The notes: generated by a model not told the origin, from the letters alone. 64,000 nt of DNA from Candidatus Enterococcus huntleyi (GCF_009933175.1 NZ_MAEJ01000030.1:124001-188000), one strand, 5' to 3'; shown: positions 7,535 to 17,072, counted from the first letter of the stretch. Numbers and translations are program-made.

Positions 7535-10027
7535 ATGGCGAAACGTAAACGCCCAACAAACAAACGCAAGACAAAAAAACAACAGCAGCAACAAGAACAA
7601 CTTCTAACGATTTTATTAGGCTTTGTTTTTATCCTTTTTGCCATATTCGGTCTATTAAATTTAGGCTTTTTAGGCACCTTAATTGCAAATGGCTTTCGCA
7701 TTGTAGGTGGGAATACGTATTCCGTTTTGTGCCTACTATTAATTGTGTATGGCGGTTGTCTGATGATCAAAAATACGCAGATAACTTATGGTCAGCCTAG
7801 AAGATGGGTTGGGGCTATTTTATTTTATGTAGCAATTCTTTTATTCTTACATGCGCAATTATTTGGCAAAATTCAAAGCGGTGAACCGAACATTCTAGGG
7901 ACGACTTGGGAAATGTTGACGATGGATATTCGCACAGGTAAGATTGCCCAAAATGTCGGTGGCGGAATGATTGGCGCGCTGGTATACAGTGGCACGTATT
8001 TCATGGTTTCTCAAGTAGGAAGCTATATTCTAACTGTTTTGTTTGCATTAGTCGGTCTGTTCTTATTTAGCATGAGAGATATTCATGAGATTACGGATGG
8101 AATTGGTCTGGTAGCTGAAAAGTTACATGATATTTTTGCTGGTGATCCAGAAAAACAAGCACTGAAGCAGCAAAAGAAAGAACAACGCAAGGAAGAACGA
8201 GAGCGCCAGCGAGAAGAGAAAAAAGAAGCTGCCCGCATACAAGCGGAGGCACAATATGAAGAGCAACAAAAGAATCAGGTGCGTGCTTTATCCGAGGATG
8301 AACGTTTGGCTCAGGAACAGCGTGAAGAAAATGATTTTGAACCGGAACAGTTGGATTTAGGCTCAATCATTGATGGCTATCAAGAAGTTCTACAATCACA
8401 AGAAAACTTCGGCTATGAGGATGAACTATTTCCTGATGAAACCACTGGGCAGACAGGCGCAAGTACGCAACAAGCTCACCAACGTCAGTCAACTCAACAA
8501 TCCCAGCAAGGACAAGATGAGTCGCTAGAGGATACGGGTGATTTGAATTTCGAGATTCGTCCGGAAACGGAAAATCATGATTATGAATTGCCACCTACAA
8601 CGTTACTGGATTCAATCCCAGCAACGGATCAAAGTAGTGAATACAAAAAAATCGAAAAAAATATCGGTGTGTTGGAACAAACTTTCCAAAGCTTTGGCGT
8701 AGATGCGAAGGTTGTCAAAGCTAGTTTGGGCCCATCGGTGACAAAATTTGAAGTGCAGCCAGCAGTCGGTGTAAAAGTTAGCAAAATTGTTAGTTTGACG
8801 GATGATATTGCCTTGGCGTTAGCGGCGAAAGATGTCCGAATGGAAGCGCCGATTCCTGGGAAATCATTGATTGGGATTGAAGTGCCAAATAGTGCCATCA
8901 GCATGGTTTCCTTCCGAGATATCATTGAAGCTCAACCGAAGCACCCAGATAAATTGTTAGAAGTACCTTTGGGTAGAGACATTTCTGGGATGGTTCAAAC
9001 AGCTGACCTCTCTAAAATGCCCCATTTATTAATTGCGGGCTCGACCGGGAGTGGGAAGTCGGTGGCGATCAACGGGATCATCACAAGTATCTTGATGCAG
9101 GCGAAACCCCATGAAGTAAAATTGATGATGATTGATCCGAAAATGGTTGAATTGAATGTCTATAACGGGATTCCTCATCTATTGACGCCAGTTGTCACGA
9201 ATCCTAGAAAAGCGTCTCAAGCTTTGCAAAAAGTCGTGCAAGAAATGGAAGAACGTTATGAAAAATTTGCAGCGACAGGCGTTCGGAATATTTCTGGTTA
9301 CAATGAATTTGTCGCACAGAAGAATTTAGAGATGGGTGAAAATCATCCGACGTTACCATTTATCGTGGTGATTGTTGATGAGTTGGCCGACCTGATGATG
9401 GTTGCTAGTAATGAAGTTGAAGATGCGATTATTCGTTTGGCGCAGATGGCTCGAGCAGCTGGAATTCACATGATTCTCGCGACGCAACGGCCTAGTGTCG
9501 ATGTTATCACCGGGATTATCAAAGCGAATGTGCCTTCACGAATGGCCTTTGCCGTTTCTAGTGGGACCGATTCTCGGACAATTATTGATAGTAATGGCGC
9601 GGAAAAATTATTGGGTCGTGGGGATATGCTCTTCTTACCAATGGGCGAGAATAAACCGATTCGTGTTCAAGGAGCGTTTATTTCTGACCATGAAGTGGAA
9701 AGAATTGTTGAATTTGTAACTGACCAACAAGAAGCTCGCTACGATGAAAAAATGATGCCTACAGAAGAATCTGCGACTGTTTCCCCAGATAATCCGCAAG
9801 ATGATTTGTATGAAGAAGCGAAAAATCTAGTCGTTGAAATGCAAACAGCCAGCGTCTCCTTATTACAAAGACGATTCCGTGTCGGCTATAATCGCGCGGC
9901 TCGGATTATCGATGAATTAGAAGCACATGGTGTGGTGGGCGCATCTGAAGGAAGCAAACCTCGGAAAGTTCTCATCGAACAGACAGAGGAACCTGAAGCA
10001 GAGCTACAAATGCCACCGCATGAATAA
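7535..10027 (+). CDS. ftsK: DNA translocase FtsK/SpoIIIE
   Basis: 830 residues from ATG 7535, which has GAGGGGTGG five bases upstream; a GTG/ATG pair at 7511-7514 is in frame but poorly placed. FtsK pumps chromosomal DNA through the closing division septum. After a basic start, four or five membrane segments occupy roughly residues 25-185, then a Gln/Glu-rich charged linker to about 350. The motor follows, with Walker A 'AGSTGSGKS' (residues 501-509) and Walker B '[13 protein letters not shown]'. The last 65 residues ([28 protein letters not shown]) are the winged-helix gamma domain that reads orienting sequences. It stands alone between terminators, as is common in lactic acid bacteria. Confidence 0.95.
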   Translation: MAKRKRPTNKRKTKKQQQQQEQLLTILLGFVFILFAIFGLLNLGFLGTLIANGFRIVGGNTYSVLCLLLIVYGGCLMIKNTQITYGQPRRWVGAILFYVAILLFLHAQLFGKIQSGEPNILGTTWEMLTMDIRTGKIAQNVGGGMIGALVYSGTYFMVSQVGSYILTVLFALVGLFLFSMRDIHEITDGIGLVAEKLHDIFAGDPEKQALKQQKKEQRKEERERQREEKKEAARIQAEAQYEEQQKNQVRALSEDERLAQEQREENDFEPEQLDLGSIIDGYQEVLQSQENFGYEDELFPDETTGQTGASTQQAHQRQSTQQSQQGQDESLEDTGDLNFEIRPETENHDYELPPTTLLDSIPATDQSSEYKKIEKNIGVLEQTFQSFGVDAKVVKASLGPSVTKFEVQPAVGVKVSKIVSLTDDIALALAAKDVRMEAPIPGKSLIGIEVPNSAISMVSFRDIIEAQPKHPDKLLEVPLGRDISGMVQTADLSKMPHLLIAGSTGSGKSVAINGIITSILMQAKPHEVKLMMIDPKMVELNVYNGIPHLLTPVVTNPRKASQALQKVVQEMEERYEKFAATGVRNISGYNEFVAQKNLEMGENHPTLPFIVVIVDELADLMMVASNEVEDAIIRLAQMARAAGIHMILATQRPSVDVITGIIKANVPSRMAFAVSSGTDSRTIIDSNGAEKLLGRGDMLFLPMGENKPIRVQGAFISDHEVERIVEFVTDQQEARYDEKMMPTEESATVSPDNPQDDLYEEAKNLVVEMQTASVSLLQRRFRVGYNRAARIIDELEAHGVVGASEGSKPRKVLIEQTEEPEAELQMPPHE

Positions 10028-10126
10028 ATTTTAGTAACTGCTGAGTAATTTGGCTAGGTTAGAATTGAAATGAGTTAATCGTTCGTATAAATAAATAATT
10101 CGTGTGAAATAGATAGTTAGAAATAG

Positions 10127-10168
10127 AATCATGGCAAATGTCCAAAAGACGGCTGCCATGATTTTTTA
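10127..10168 (+). terminator. Terminator downstream of ftsK
   Basis: AATCATGGCA pairs perfectly with TGCCATGATT (10154-10163), followed by TTTTTATTT. It lies about 100 bases after the ftsK stop. Confidence 0.85.
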
Positions 10169-10275
10169 TTTAGTAATAAAATAACTATTGATTTATTAAA
10201 GGTGAACAGCCAGAATAGAAGGTGATAGCAGATTCGAAAGAATGATGCATGAGTAAAAATTGAGGGGAGGAAAGT

Positions 10276-10866
10276 ATGAATAATTTACATAAGAAGCGCA
10301 CGGCTATAGGATTATTATTTGTTTTTATTTGCATAGGTTTAGTTTATTCATTTGTGGGGAAACAGACGAGTGATGCTGAGAAAGACATCGTAGAAAATAC
10401 CGCCCATCCGAAATCTACTGTTGCAGTACAAGAGGAGTTACCTTTGAGTGATGAAGTGTATATCGAACAACTGCTCGAAATACTGAAAGAGCAGGAACTT
10501 GCATTAGGCGTGAATGAAGAGCACCAAATCGATGAACATTCCCCTCATAAAGCAGCTTATGAGTTGGTGGAGCACATTATTGAATTCGATGTTCAACCTG
10601 AGAGGGCAGCTGATGTTGCGCCGGACTTCGCACCGAATGACATGCGAACAGGAAAGATTCTCTCTTTCTCTAATGCAGAAAGCTTGGAGAAATTCATGGA
10701 TGAGCGACCAGAAAAGAGTTTCTATGTTGATCTTATGGGGGTCAATACTAATGAGGTCTCTCCCCATATTATTGCTCACAAGGAGCGATTAATAGTTTTA
10801 GAATTGAATTCTTTTATTGATGCCCATCTAGTTGATGAGATTCAAGCAGTCTTTACTCAAAATTAA
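10276..10866 (+). CDS. Membrane-anchored protein of unknown function
   Basis: 196 residues with GAGGGGAGG upstream. A basic start (MNNLHKKRT) precedes one hydrophobic segment at about 10-27 (AIGLLFVFICIGLVYSFVG); a cysteine lies inside that segment but there is no lipobox, so the protein is probably tethered and faces outward. The rest is acidic and soluble (LSDEVYIEQLLEILKEQELALG…FDVQPERAADVAPDFAPNDMRTG). I do not recognise a family. It has its own terminator and no clear operon partner, lying between ftsK and a GntR regulator. Confidence 0.7.
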   Translation: MNNLHKKRTAIGLLFVFICIGLVYSFVGKQTSDAEKDIVENTAHPKSTVAVQEELPLSDEVYIEQLLEILKEQELALGVNEEHQIDEHSPHKAAYELVEHIIEFDVQPERAADVAPDFAPNDMRTGKILSFSNAESLEKFMDERPEKSFYVDLMGVNTNEVSPHIIAHKERLIVLELNSFIDAHLVDEIQAVFTQN

Positions 10867-10870
10867 TGCA

Positions 10871-10955
10871 AATAACTAGAATAGCTTATCGTGTTTTGGG
10901 ATGATCAATGGCTGTCTGGATTTCAAGAATCATCGTCTAATCTCTAGTTATTTTT
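10871..10955 (+). terminator. Long hairpin terminator
   Basis: AATAACTAGA (10871-10880) pairs with TCTAGTTATT (10943-10952), with an inner GATGAT/ATCATC stem, and is followed by TTTG. It begins five bases after the upstream stop codon. Confidence 0.7.
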
Positions 10956-11018
10956 GTAGAATCTTGCTAGTTAGAATGTTATGATGTTTGTATAAGACAG
11001 GCATGAGGAGATGAATAG

Positions 11019-11720
11019 ATGAAACGAAAGAGTGTCCTTTATTTAGAAATTGCTGATCAAATTAAAGAAGATATATTTTCTGGGAAGTATCCAGTAGGCA
11101 GTTTGCTGCCGACAGAGACAGAGCTTGAAGCGTTATTTAATGTTAGTAAAATTACCGTGAGAAATGCGATTGAATTGTTAGCGAGCGATGAATATGTTGA
11201 GAAAAAAAGTGGTCGAGGTACGACTGTTTTGAGTAATCGTCCTTATAATAAATTGTCGAAGGCAGGTAGTTTCACGCAAATTTTGAGTAAAACAGGGCTA
11301 GATGTCACAAAGGAAAATCTTTCCTTTGAAGAAGTCACTCTGACTCCAGAACATGCGGCTTACGACTGTTTTGGTGAGAAGGCGATGCTTTTTCGCCGGG
11401 TCTATACACTGGATCATCAACCGTATATTTATTTTGAATATTATCTACCTAGTGAATTAAAAGATGTGACGCTTGAATTGTTTGAGCAGGAATCACTGTA
11501 TCGTATTCTCGATCAGCGAGGGTATACAATTGAGCGTTTTGAGGATGGCTTCAAGGCGGCGACCTTGACGCTTGATCAGCAAAAGTTCTTAGATACTACA
11601 GAGACAAATGGCCTATTGCGCACGCGGCGGGCTATCAGTCCTCGCGGTAAAATCATCGAATATTCAGAAGCTCTCTACAATACCGCTCTCTATCCATACT
11701 TAATTGAATATGAAGCATAA
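11019..11720 (+). CDS. GntR-family transcriptional regulator (HutC type)
   Basis: 233 residues. Residues about 5-70 form a winged helix-turn-helix of the GntR family (GKYPVGSLLPTETELEALFNVSKITVRNAIELL) and the rest is a UTRA effector domain typical of the HutC group, ending in 'YNTALYPYLIEYEA'. Such proteins bind operator DNA and release it on binding a small metabolite, often a sugar phosphate or amino sugar. It is transcribed alone and ends at its own terminator, so its targets are not evident from the neighbourhood. GAGGAGA stands about 9 bases before the ATG. The effector is unknown. Confidence 0.85.
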   Translation: MKRKSVLYLEIADQIKEDIFSGKYPVGSLLPTETELEALFNVSKITVRNAIELLASDEYVEKKSGRGTTVLSNRPYNKLSKAGSFTQILSKTGLDVTKENLSFEEVTLTPEHAAYDCFGEKAMLFRRVYTLDHQPYIYFEYYLPSELKDVTLELFEQESLYRILDQRGYTIERFEDGFKAATLTLDQQKFLDTTETNGLLRTRRAISPRGKIIEYSEALYNTALYPYLIEYEA

Positions 11721-11728
11721 TCCAGTTG

Positions 11729-11767
11729 ACCATTAGACAGCAAATCGTTGTTTGATGGTTTTTTTGT
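11729..11767 (+). terminator. Terminator of the GntR gene
   Basis: ACCATTAGACA pairs along its whole length with TGTTTGATGGT (two G-U pairs), followed by seven T's. Confidence 0.85.
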
Positions 11768-11914
11768 GTTCTATTTGGATATTACAGAATCTAAATATTT
11801 TGCAAGATTAGGTGACGGAAATGTTAGCTAAATGAAATTTCAATCACAGGAGGAATAAAAAAGATTGGCGTACAATAGTCTCAAATCAAAGAAAAAATGA
11901 AATGAGGAATTACT

Positions 11915-12664
11915 ATGTTAACTGTTCAAAATCTAACTAAAATTTATGGGGAAACCATCAGATATGAAGCGTTGAAAGGCATTAATTTGACAATTGAAGA
12001 AGGGGAGTTCGTTGGAATTATGGGCCCATCTGGTAGTGGGAAATCAACCTTACTTAACTTGTTGGCAACGATTGATCAGCCGACGAGTGGCGAAGTCTTG
12101 TTGAATGGTCAAAATCCAAATCGACTGAGTCCAGAAGAAATCGCAAAATTTCGTCGTCGTGAGCTAGGTTTTGTGTTTCAAAGTTTTAATTTGATGCCAA
12201 CATTAACCGTCGAAGAAAATATTATCTTACCTTTAACCTTGGATGGCGAAAAGATTGTGGTTATGAAACGAAAATTGAAGGAAATCGCCCCTCGTTTGGG
12301 CATTCAAACCTTATTGAAAAAACGGATAGCGGAAATTTCCGGGGGACAAGCCCAACGAGTTGCGGTTGCTAGAGCGATGATTCACCAGCCTAATTTACTG
12401 TTAGCCGATGAACCGACCGGCAATTTGGACACTAAATCATCCAAAGACGTGATGGGTTTGTTGCGGCAGTTAAATCAGGAAGAAAAAGCGACGATTCTGA
12501 TGGTGACCCATGATCCGTTGGCAGCGAGTTACTGCAAAAGAATCGTCTTTATCAAGGATGGGGAGTTGACCCATGAAATATATAAGCAAGCGAGTCAAAA
12601 AGAATTTTACGAGGAAATTATGATTGAGCTTGCCCGAGTGGAGGGCGTTGACAATGAATTTTAA
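11915..12664 (+). CDS. ABC transporter ATP-binding protein, BceA type
   Basis: 249 residues with a complete ATPase: Walker A 'GPSGSGKST' near residue 37, Q-loop 'FVFQSFNLMPTLTV', signature 'ISGGQAQRVAVARAM', Walker B 'LLLADEPTGNLD' and the H-loop 'MVTHD'. The Q-loop and 'PTGNLD' are typical of the MacB/BceA group. With the permease encoded next, overlapping by 11 bases, it would form a BceAB-like complex that protects lipid II-type targets from peptide antibiotics. BceAB systems usually sit beside a BceRS two-component system; none is present here. The exact substrate is not visible. Confidence 0.9.
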   Translation: MLTVQNLTKIYGETIRYEALKGINLTIEEGEFVGIMGPSGSGKSTLLNLLATIDQPTSGEVLLNGQNPNRLSPEEIAKFRRRELGFVFQSFNLMPTLTVEENIILPLTLDGEKIVVMKRKLKEIAPRLGIQTLLKKRIAEISGGQAQRVAVARAMIHQPNLLLADEPTGNLDTKSSKDVMGLLRQLNQEEKATILMVTHDPLAASYCKRIVFIKDGELTHEIYKQASQKEFYEEIMIELARVEGVDNEF

Positions 12665-14480
12665 TCAATTTGTGGTACGCAATACACTGCGTAATAAACA
12701 TTTATATATGGCCTACTTTTTAAGCACGCTGATGTCTGTGATGGTTTTCTTTACCTTTACCGTCTTCGCGTTTCATCCGGACCTGACCTCTGGACTGAAT
12801 AAGAATGTCCAGATTGGGATGTTGGCTGCAGCAATTATTATCTATGGTTTTGCTTTTTTCTTCGTGCTTTACTCAATGGATGTTTTTCTACAATCACGGA
12901 AAAAAGAATTTGGTTTATTGATGATTCAGGGGATGAGTCCTAAGCAGTTGAAAAAAATGGTCTTCATCGAGAACTTAGTTATTGGCTTTTTTGCGACGAT
13001 TAGTGGTAGTGTACTAGGAATCGGTTTTTCACAAATTATTTTATGGATATCTAAGCAATTTATGCACGTTGCGTATGGCTTTTACTTCCCAACGCAGGCC
13101 ATTATTTTGACGATTTTATCCTTTTTAATCCTATTCTTGCTGATTTCCTTTTTCATTCAGTTCCGTTTGCCTCGTTTGACTTTACAGGAGCTATTAAAGG
13201 CTGGTGATTTAGGTAAAGGAACGATTAAAGCTTCAAGAATAAAAAGTTTTCTATCTATTCTTTTATTAGCAATCGGCTACAGCATTGCTTTATTAGCACC
13301 TGGTCTGAGTGTTCCGCTAGTGATGTTGCCGGTAATTGCAATTGTGGTAGTAGGTACACGTTTCTTCTTTAATCAGCTAAGTGTTTTACTAATTGAAGGC
13401 TTGAAAAATCGCCAATCCATCTTTTGGAAACGGACCAATATGGTGGTTTTCTCTGATTTAGCTTTCCGAATGAAAGATAATGCCCGTTCATTTTTCTTAG
13501 TATCGATTATTTCAACTGTCGCTTTTGCAGCGATTGGGACACTTTTCGGCTTTCAGAATTTGATTATGGAACAAACAAACGGAATTGCTTATGAGTTTCA
13601 AGCACAAGGTGCCCCTCAAGAGATGGTCGCTATTGAAGCATCCATTAATCAAACGCTTGCCAAAGAAAAGATGACGGCAGATTCTGTAACAATTTCGATA
13701 TATACGGATGAAAATAACCAACAATTTATTTCTCAAAAAGAGTATAACCAATTGGCGAAGTTAGCAAATGAAGCGACGGTGCCTGTAACAGAAAATTCAG
13801 CAGTAGAGTTACTATCAAATACAGCGATTGGCACTAGTAAAACACAAGTTAAGTCAGTGACGGTGGGGGATCAAACTTTTCCTGTTGATGCAACGCTGGA
13901 CACGGCGTTAGTATCAGCTTACCAAGCGACATTTGTAGTGCCTGATGCAGTTGATTTGTCAGCAATGAGCCAGACGCAAATCATCAGTTGGCAGCCGAAA
14001 TCAGCGAGTCGCGAACAATTGATCGCCGCTGGTAAAACTTTTGAGACACTGCCTCAGTATGTATTTTCTAAAACGTATTCGCAACAATCAGTCACCGATA
14101 TGTTTAAGCCTGTCTTATTCGTCGGCGTGTTTATCGGGATTGTCTTCTTCATCTCTGCCGGTAGCTTCCTATACTTCCGATTGTATAGCGATATGGCGAT
14201 GGATGTCGAGAAATTCAAGATGATTTATAAAATGGGGCTGGCAAAGTCTGAATTGAAAAAAATGATCTACCAACAAGTCGGTATTCTCTTCTTTACACCG
14301 ATCATTGTCTCAGTCATTCACGGAGCAGTCGCTTTAACCGCCATGTACCACATATTTAATTTGGGTATGCAGCTAACCGGATGGCAAGTTTTGGGTGCCT
14401 TTGTAGTGATTCAAGCCGTTTATTATCTGATTGCTCGGACCTTCTATTTCAAAAAAGTCTATCAGTTGGTTCAAGCGTAA
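12654..14480 (+). CDS. ABC transporter permease, BceB/FtsX type
   Basis: 608 residues from ATG 12654, preceded by GGAGGG and overlapping the ATPase gene by 11 bases; the frame is open ten codons upstream inside that gene. About ten membrane segments arranged as FtsX-type domains surround a large extracytoplasmic region (about residues 300-480, rich in polar residues and threonine), the hallmark of BceB permeases that sense bacitracin-like peptides. The N-terminal 'NQFVVRNTLRNKHLYMAYFLSTLMSVMVFF' is typical. Translation is coupled to the ATPase. Function is inferred from architecture; with no sensor kinase adjacent, regulation would come from elsewhere. Confidence 0.88.
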   Translation: MNFNQFVVRNTLRNKHLYMAYFLSTLMSVMVFFTFTVFAFHPDLTSGLNKNVQIGMLAAAIIIYGFAFFFVLYSMDVFLQSRKKEFGLLMIQGMSPKQLKKMVFIENLVIGFFATISGSVLGIGFSQIILWISKQFMHVAYGFYFPTQAIILTILSFLILFLLISFFIQFRLPRLTLQELLKAGDLGKGTIKASRIKSFLSILLLAIGYSIALLAPGLSVPLVMLPVIAIVVVGTRFFFNQLSVLLIEGLKNRQSIFWKRTNMVVFSDLAFRMKDNARSFFLVSIISTVAFAAIGTLFGFQNLIMEQTNGIAYEFQAQGAPQEMVAIEASINQTLAKEKMTADSVTISIYTDENNQQFISQKEYNQLAKLANEATVPVTENSAVELLSNTAIGTSKTQVKSVTVGDQTFPVDATLDTALVSAYQATFVVPDAVDLSAMSQTQIISWQPKSASREQLIAAGKTFETLPQYVFSKTYSQQSVTDMFKPVLFVGVFIGIVFFISAGSFLYFRLYSDMAMDVEKFKMIYKMGLAKSELKKMIYQQVGILFFTPIIVSVIHGAVALTAMYHIFNLGMQLTGWQVLGAFVVIQAVYYLIARTFYFKKVYQLVQA

Positions 14481-14521
14481 AGTAGAATTACTGAAAAAGT
14501 TGGATCTATCATTTGAATCGC

Positions 14522-14560
14522 GCTCGTTCACTTCGGCATGAATGTCAAAGTGAGCGAGCA
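14522..14560. repeat. Hairpin after the BceB gene
   Basis: GCTCGTTCACTT pairs with AAGTGAGCGAGC (one wobble) around a 14-base loop. There is no run of T's, so it is not a standard terminator. It may stabilise the mRNA end or bind a protein. Confidence 0.5.
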
Positions 14561-14663
14561 TAAGATCCTACAGGCTAAAAACATGGAAGAATTGACAAAA
14601 ATTGAAGGGTTCCTAAATGAGTCAGAATGCTACGTTGAAGAATTAATAGAAGCTATGAGTTAA
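14538..14663 (+). CDS. Short ORF, 41 aa, possibly the tail of a lost gene
   Basis: ATG 14538 to TAA 14661-14663 gives MNVKVSEHKILQAKNMEE and a helical acidic tail ending EELIEAMS. The frame is open back to 14517 without a better start and there is no ribosome site before the ATG; the start lies inside the loop of the 14522-14560 hairpin. Amino-acid composition looks coding. It may be the remaining C-terminus of a deleted gene. No family is recognised. Confidence 0.3.
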   Translation: MNVKVSEHKILQAKNMEELTKIEGFLNESECYVEELIEAMS

Positions 14664-14761
14664 GAGAACGCATCTGAAAGATAGGATAAAATCTATGCAA
14701 TAGAGCTGAGTGTCAATTATGGATTCATCCGGAAATAAATGAATTCCTTTTAGCTATTGTT

Positions 14762-14789
14762 TTTCTGCGGCTCATTTTTAGCGTATAAT
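14762..14789 (+). promoter_or_regulatory. Promoter of the 14825 gene
   Basis: TTTCTG (14762-14767), a 16-base spacer and a perfect TATAAT (14784-14789), 35 bases before the start codon. Confidence 0.5.
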
Positions 14790-14824
14790 GAAGGTATCGA
14801 GTAAACGTAGAGAGGCTGAAATGA

Positions 14825-15154
14825 ATGATTGATGAAGAGAGTTTTAATGAGATTGGCTTAACGATTGTGAGTTATCCGATAGAAATAGAAGAGGGTCGAC
14901 CAGTCTATGCCGGTCATATCAAGGAGTTACCGATGATTAATGCGTCGGCTTATTCGAGGCCGCAATTCATTAAAGAGTTGGCGGATAAATATTTGGCTTA
15001 TCGGGAAGAGCATTTGGAAGAGGCAGTAGAAGAGGAAGAAACCAATCTGACAATTGATCAATTACTGAGATATTACGATGGTGAAACTTTTGATGGCTTT
15101 GACTTAGGCTTGAATTATTTAGGTAATAGAGAAGAGTCACGAGACAGAGAATAA
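14825..15154 (+). CDS. Small acidic protein, HicB-like fold suspected
   Basis: 109 residues with its own promoter; the ATG at 14825 follows AGAGAGGCTGAA. The N-terminus 'IGLTIVSYPIEIEEGRPVYAGHIKELPMINASAYSRPQFIKELADKYL' resembles the partial RNase H fold of HicB antitoxins, in which a strand pattern is followed by a helix carrying 'eea…'. The C-terminus is very acidic. No HicA toxin gene was found on either side, so it is either an orphan or an unrelated conserved hypothetical protein. Confidence 0.6.
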   Translation: MIDEESFNEIGLTIVSYPIEIEEGRPVYAGHIKELPMINASAYSRPQFIKELADKYLAYREEHLEEAVEEEETNLTIDQLLRYYDGETFDGFDLGLNYLGNREESRDRE

Positions 15155-15300
15155 AGCGAATGGTCTCAAATAAAAGGCTCTATGAAATAACATGAAAAAA
15201 AGATACCATCAATCTAATAACCGCCGTGTTTGCTTAATAAGATTGTTGGAAATGATAGAAGGAACCGATTGTAATGAATAAATAAAGCATAGTATACATG

Positions 15301-15340
15301 CGTGGGCTGTTGATGAATAATCATGAAGCCCACGTTTTTT
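15301..15340 (+). terminator. Intrinsic terminator
   Basis: CGTGGGCT (15301-15308) pairs with AGCCCACG (15327-15334), followed by six T's. It lies about 150 bases after the 14825 gene; a 29-codon ORF (15192-15281, MKKRYHQSNNRRVCLI…) without a ribosome site lies between and may be a remnant. Confidence 0.85.
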
Positions 15341-15750
15341 ATTTACCAATTTTTTTTGAGGTGTTTTTATATTCGTAGCGAACTGATTCATCGTGTCTAA
15401 ATTTTGTTCAGTTTAGAGCAAATATCTAAATTATTTTCCCTTTTTTTGACGACAACATGAGGTATCATATTGACAGAAGAACTGCCATACCGTAGTATAT
15501 ATAATGATTGTTTTTTATTGATACTAGGTATTAGAAAAATTTTACAGGCAATAATTAAGCCATTATCTATTAGAATTTAATGGCTTGTTGGCATTGTTTT
15601 GTTTATGGCAAAGCAGACTATGTGAACCGCATGAAATAACGATTGTATTAAAATAATTGTGAACCAGTTGAACATCGTTTATTAAATAACAATAATTTGC
15701 TCACATTATAGAAAGAATGATTGGCTGGAAAAAGGAGGCACAGGAAATTT
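15341..15750. other. Gene-free AT-rich stretch
   Basis: No gene was seen on either strand. AAGCCATTA and TAATGGCTT (about 15557-15583) form a hairpin without a T run. The promoter of the next gene presumably lies here but no clear consensus was found. Confidence 0.4.
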
Positions 15751-16515
15751 ATGCTTTGGTTTTTATTGATTGGCTGTCTATTTATTTTAGTCCTGTCTGG
15801 CATACTGATTTATCGAACGCTCATTCAACATCAGTTAGATCAGGTAAAAATACCGAATGACGGAGCAACAAAGAAGTTCAAAAGAAAATTAGCTTTTCTA
15901 AAACAAAAAGAAACCTCTAAACATGTCATGTATTTAATCATTTGGGGCATGGGTGTCCAGATTTTTCTCTTGTTTATGATGGTATCCTTCTATATAGCTG
16001 AGACTAATCGAACAAATGAAATGGCGACGCTCAAAGCCGAAGTGACTAAGTTGAAAACAGAGCAGCAATATTTGATTGAAAAAACGGACTATCCGATCCA
16101 AGGCTTGGGCTTTTCTGACGCAAATTGGAAAGGCGTTATGTCAGGAAAAGATAGCAAGAAAATCAAAGAAAATATTGAACAGACGATTACAGAAAAATTG
16201 ACACCGTATATTGGCTTGCCTACAGTTGTCTTATTTATCGATTCACCGACGCAAAGTATTTCACTTTCAGTAACGACTGAAGAGGCTGGCGAAAACCGCA
16301 ACCGTTTGAAGAAGACGATTGAAGCGTTTGTCAAAGAATTACAAGGCGTCGATGTCATCTCACAAGTTCAATTTGAGTTAGTTAAGTCAAAAGAAGAACA
16401 AGCTAATGCGCTGTACACAGCGATTTATGTGCGTGAAGAAGCAGGACAAGAATTTAAATTGATGCTAGATTCAGATGAAAAAGCAAAAGAAGATAAAAAA
16501 GACAAAGAACAATAA
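15751..16515 (+). CDS. Two-span membrane protein of unknown function
   Basis: 254 residues from ATG 15751, which is preceded by AAAGGAGG at about 12 bases; an upstream TTG in frame would read through that ribosome site and is unlikely. Hydrophobic segments lie at about 1-22 (LWFLLIGCLFILVLSGILIY) and 60-83 (YLIIWGMGVQIFLLFMMVSFYIA). A short coiled coil (MATLKAEVTKLKTEQQYLIE) and a soluble extracellular domain of about 140 residues follow, ending in a Lys/Asp-rich tail. No family is recognised. It is transcribed alone, with a good terminator after it. Confidence 0.75.
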   Translation: MLWFLLIGCLFILVLSGILIYRTLIQHQLDQVKIPNDGATKKFKRKLAFLKQKETSKHVMYLIIWGMGVQIFLLFMMVSFYIAETNRTNEMATLKAEVTKLKTEQQYLIEKTDYPIQGLGFSDANWKGVMSGKDSKKIKENIEQTITEKLTPYIGLPTVVLFIDSPTQSISLSVTTEEAGENRNRLKKTIEAFVKELQGVDVISQVQFELVKSKEEQANALYTAIYVREEAGQEFKLMLDSDEKAKEDKKDKEQ

Positions 16516-16528
16516 ATAGTAGTAAATT

Positions 16529-16557
16529 AATCAGTGCCTTCGGGTACTGATTTTTTT
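16529..16557 (+). terminator. Intrinsic terminator
   Basis: AATCAGTGCC-TTCG-GGTACTGATT with a stable TTCG tetraloop (one mismatch), followed by seven T's. Confidence 0.9.
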
Positions 16558-16567
16558 GTTTTTCTAC

Positions 16568-16786
16568 GTGATCGCGGTCGTTATTTTAATTTCATTGGAG
16601 TACGTTATTGCTAACTATCTTTCAAAAAAAAGGAATATATGTGGTTTTTTAATTCTCGTTGCCTTATTTGTATTGGTATAGATAATACAGAAGAGGAGTC
16701 ATAAAAATAATCTTATTTTAGGTGTTGGCTGTGTGATTTCTTTTCCTATCACTGATTGGATGATCTATTACGAGGAGGAAGAATAA
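16568..16786 (+). pseudogene. Broken small membrane protein gene with in-frame amber codon
   Basis: A continuous frame from about 16568 (GTG) to TAA 16784-16786, interrupted once by TAG at 16679-16681. Before the stop it reads VIAVVILISLEYVIANYLSK… and …FLILVALFVLV, two membrane segments; after it come KRSHKNNLILGVGCVISF and an acidic end (DWMIYYEEEE). The continued frame and hydrophobic pattern argue for one decayed gene of about 70 residues. Its stop codon abuts the start of the next gene, which is also truncated, so an old operon is decaying. No start signal is left because a terminator lies just upstream. Confidence 0.5.
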
Positions 16787-16972
16787 ATGAACATAGCGAT
16801 CGATTTATCATTCATAAAAGATATTTTGCCATTTTTAATTCCCTATTTTGTACTTGAACTAGTGCTGGCGATTACTGCACTAATTGATGTTTTACGTCAT
16901 CGACAATGGTTTATATCGTTCATTACAACCCATCTTGTGTTACAAACCAGACAACTGTACAAAGAAACTTAG
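16787..16972 (+). pseudogene. PLDc_N / YxlD-like small membrane protein, C-terminus lost
   Basis: The ATG overlaps the previous stop (TAAATG) and has GAGGAGG upstream. The first 42 residues (IKDILPFLIPYFVLELVLAITALIDVLRHRQ) match the start of phospholipase-D N-terminal-domain (PF13396, YxlD-like) proteins, whose second half normally carries another membrane segment ending near 'GPiiYf..Gr'. After RHRQ the sequence (WFISFITTHLVLQTRQLYKET) no longer fits and stops at once in a terminator, so the gene seems cut by deletion or rearrangement near 16910. YxlD-like genes often precede an ABC transporter pair, which is missing here. Confidence 0.55.
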
Positions 16973-16997
16973 CGAGCTAAAACTAGCTTGCTTTTTT
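16971..16997 (+). terminator. Intrinsic terminator
   Basis: AGCGAGCTA-AAAC-TAGCTTGCT (one G-U pair) followed by six T's. It overlaps the stop of the truncated YxlD-like gene. Confidence 0.9.
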
Positions 16998-17072
16998 ATC
17001 GCTAAAGGGACGATAACTATTACAAATGCTAGGAAGCTTCTTAAGGTAGGCTTTTTAATTCTTTGTACTGAG

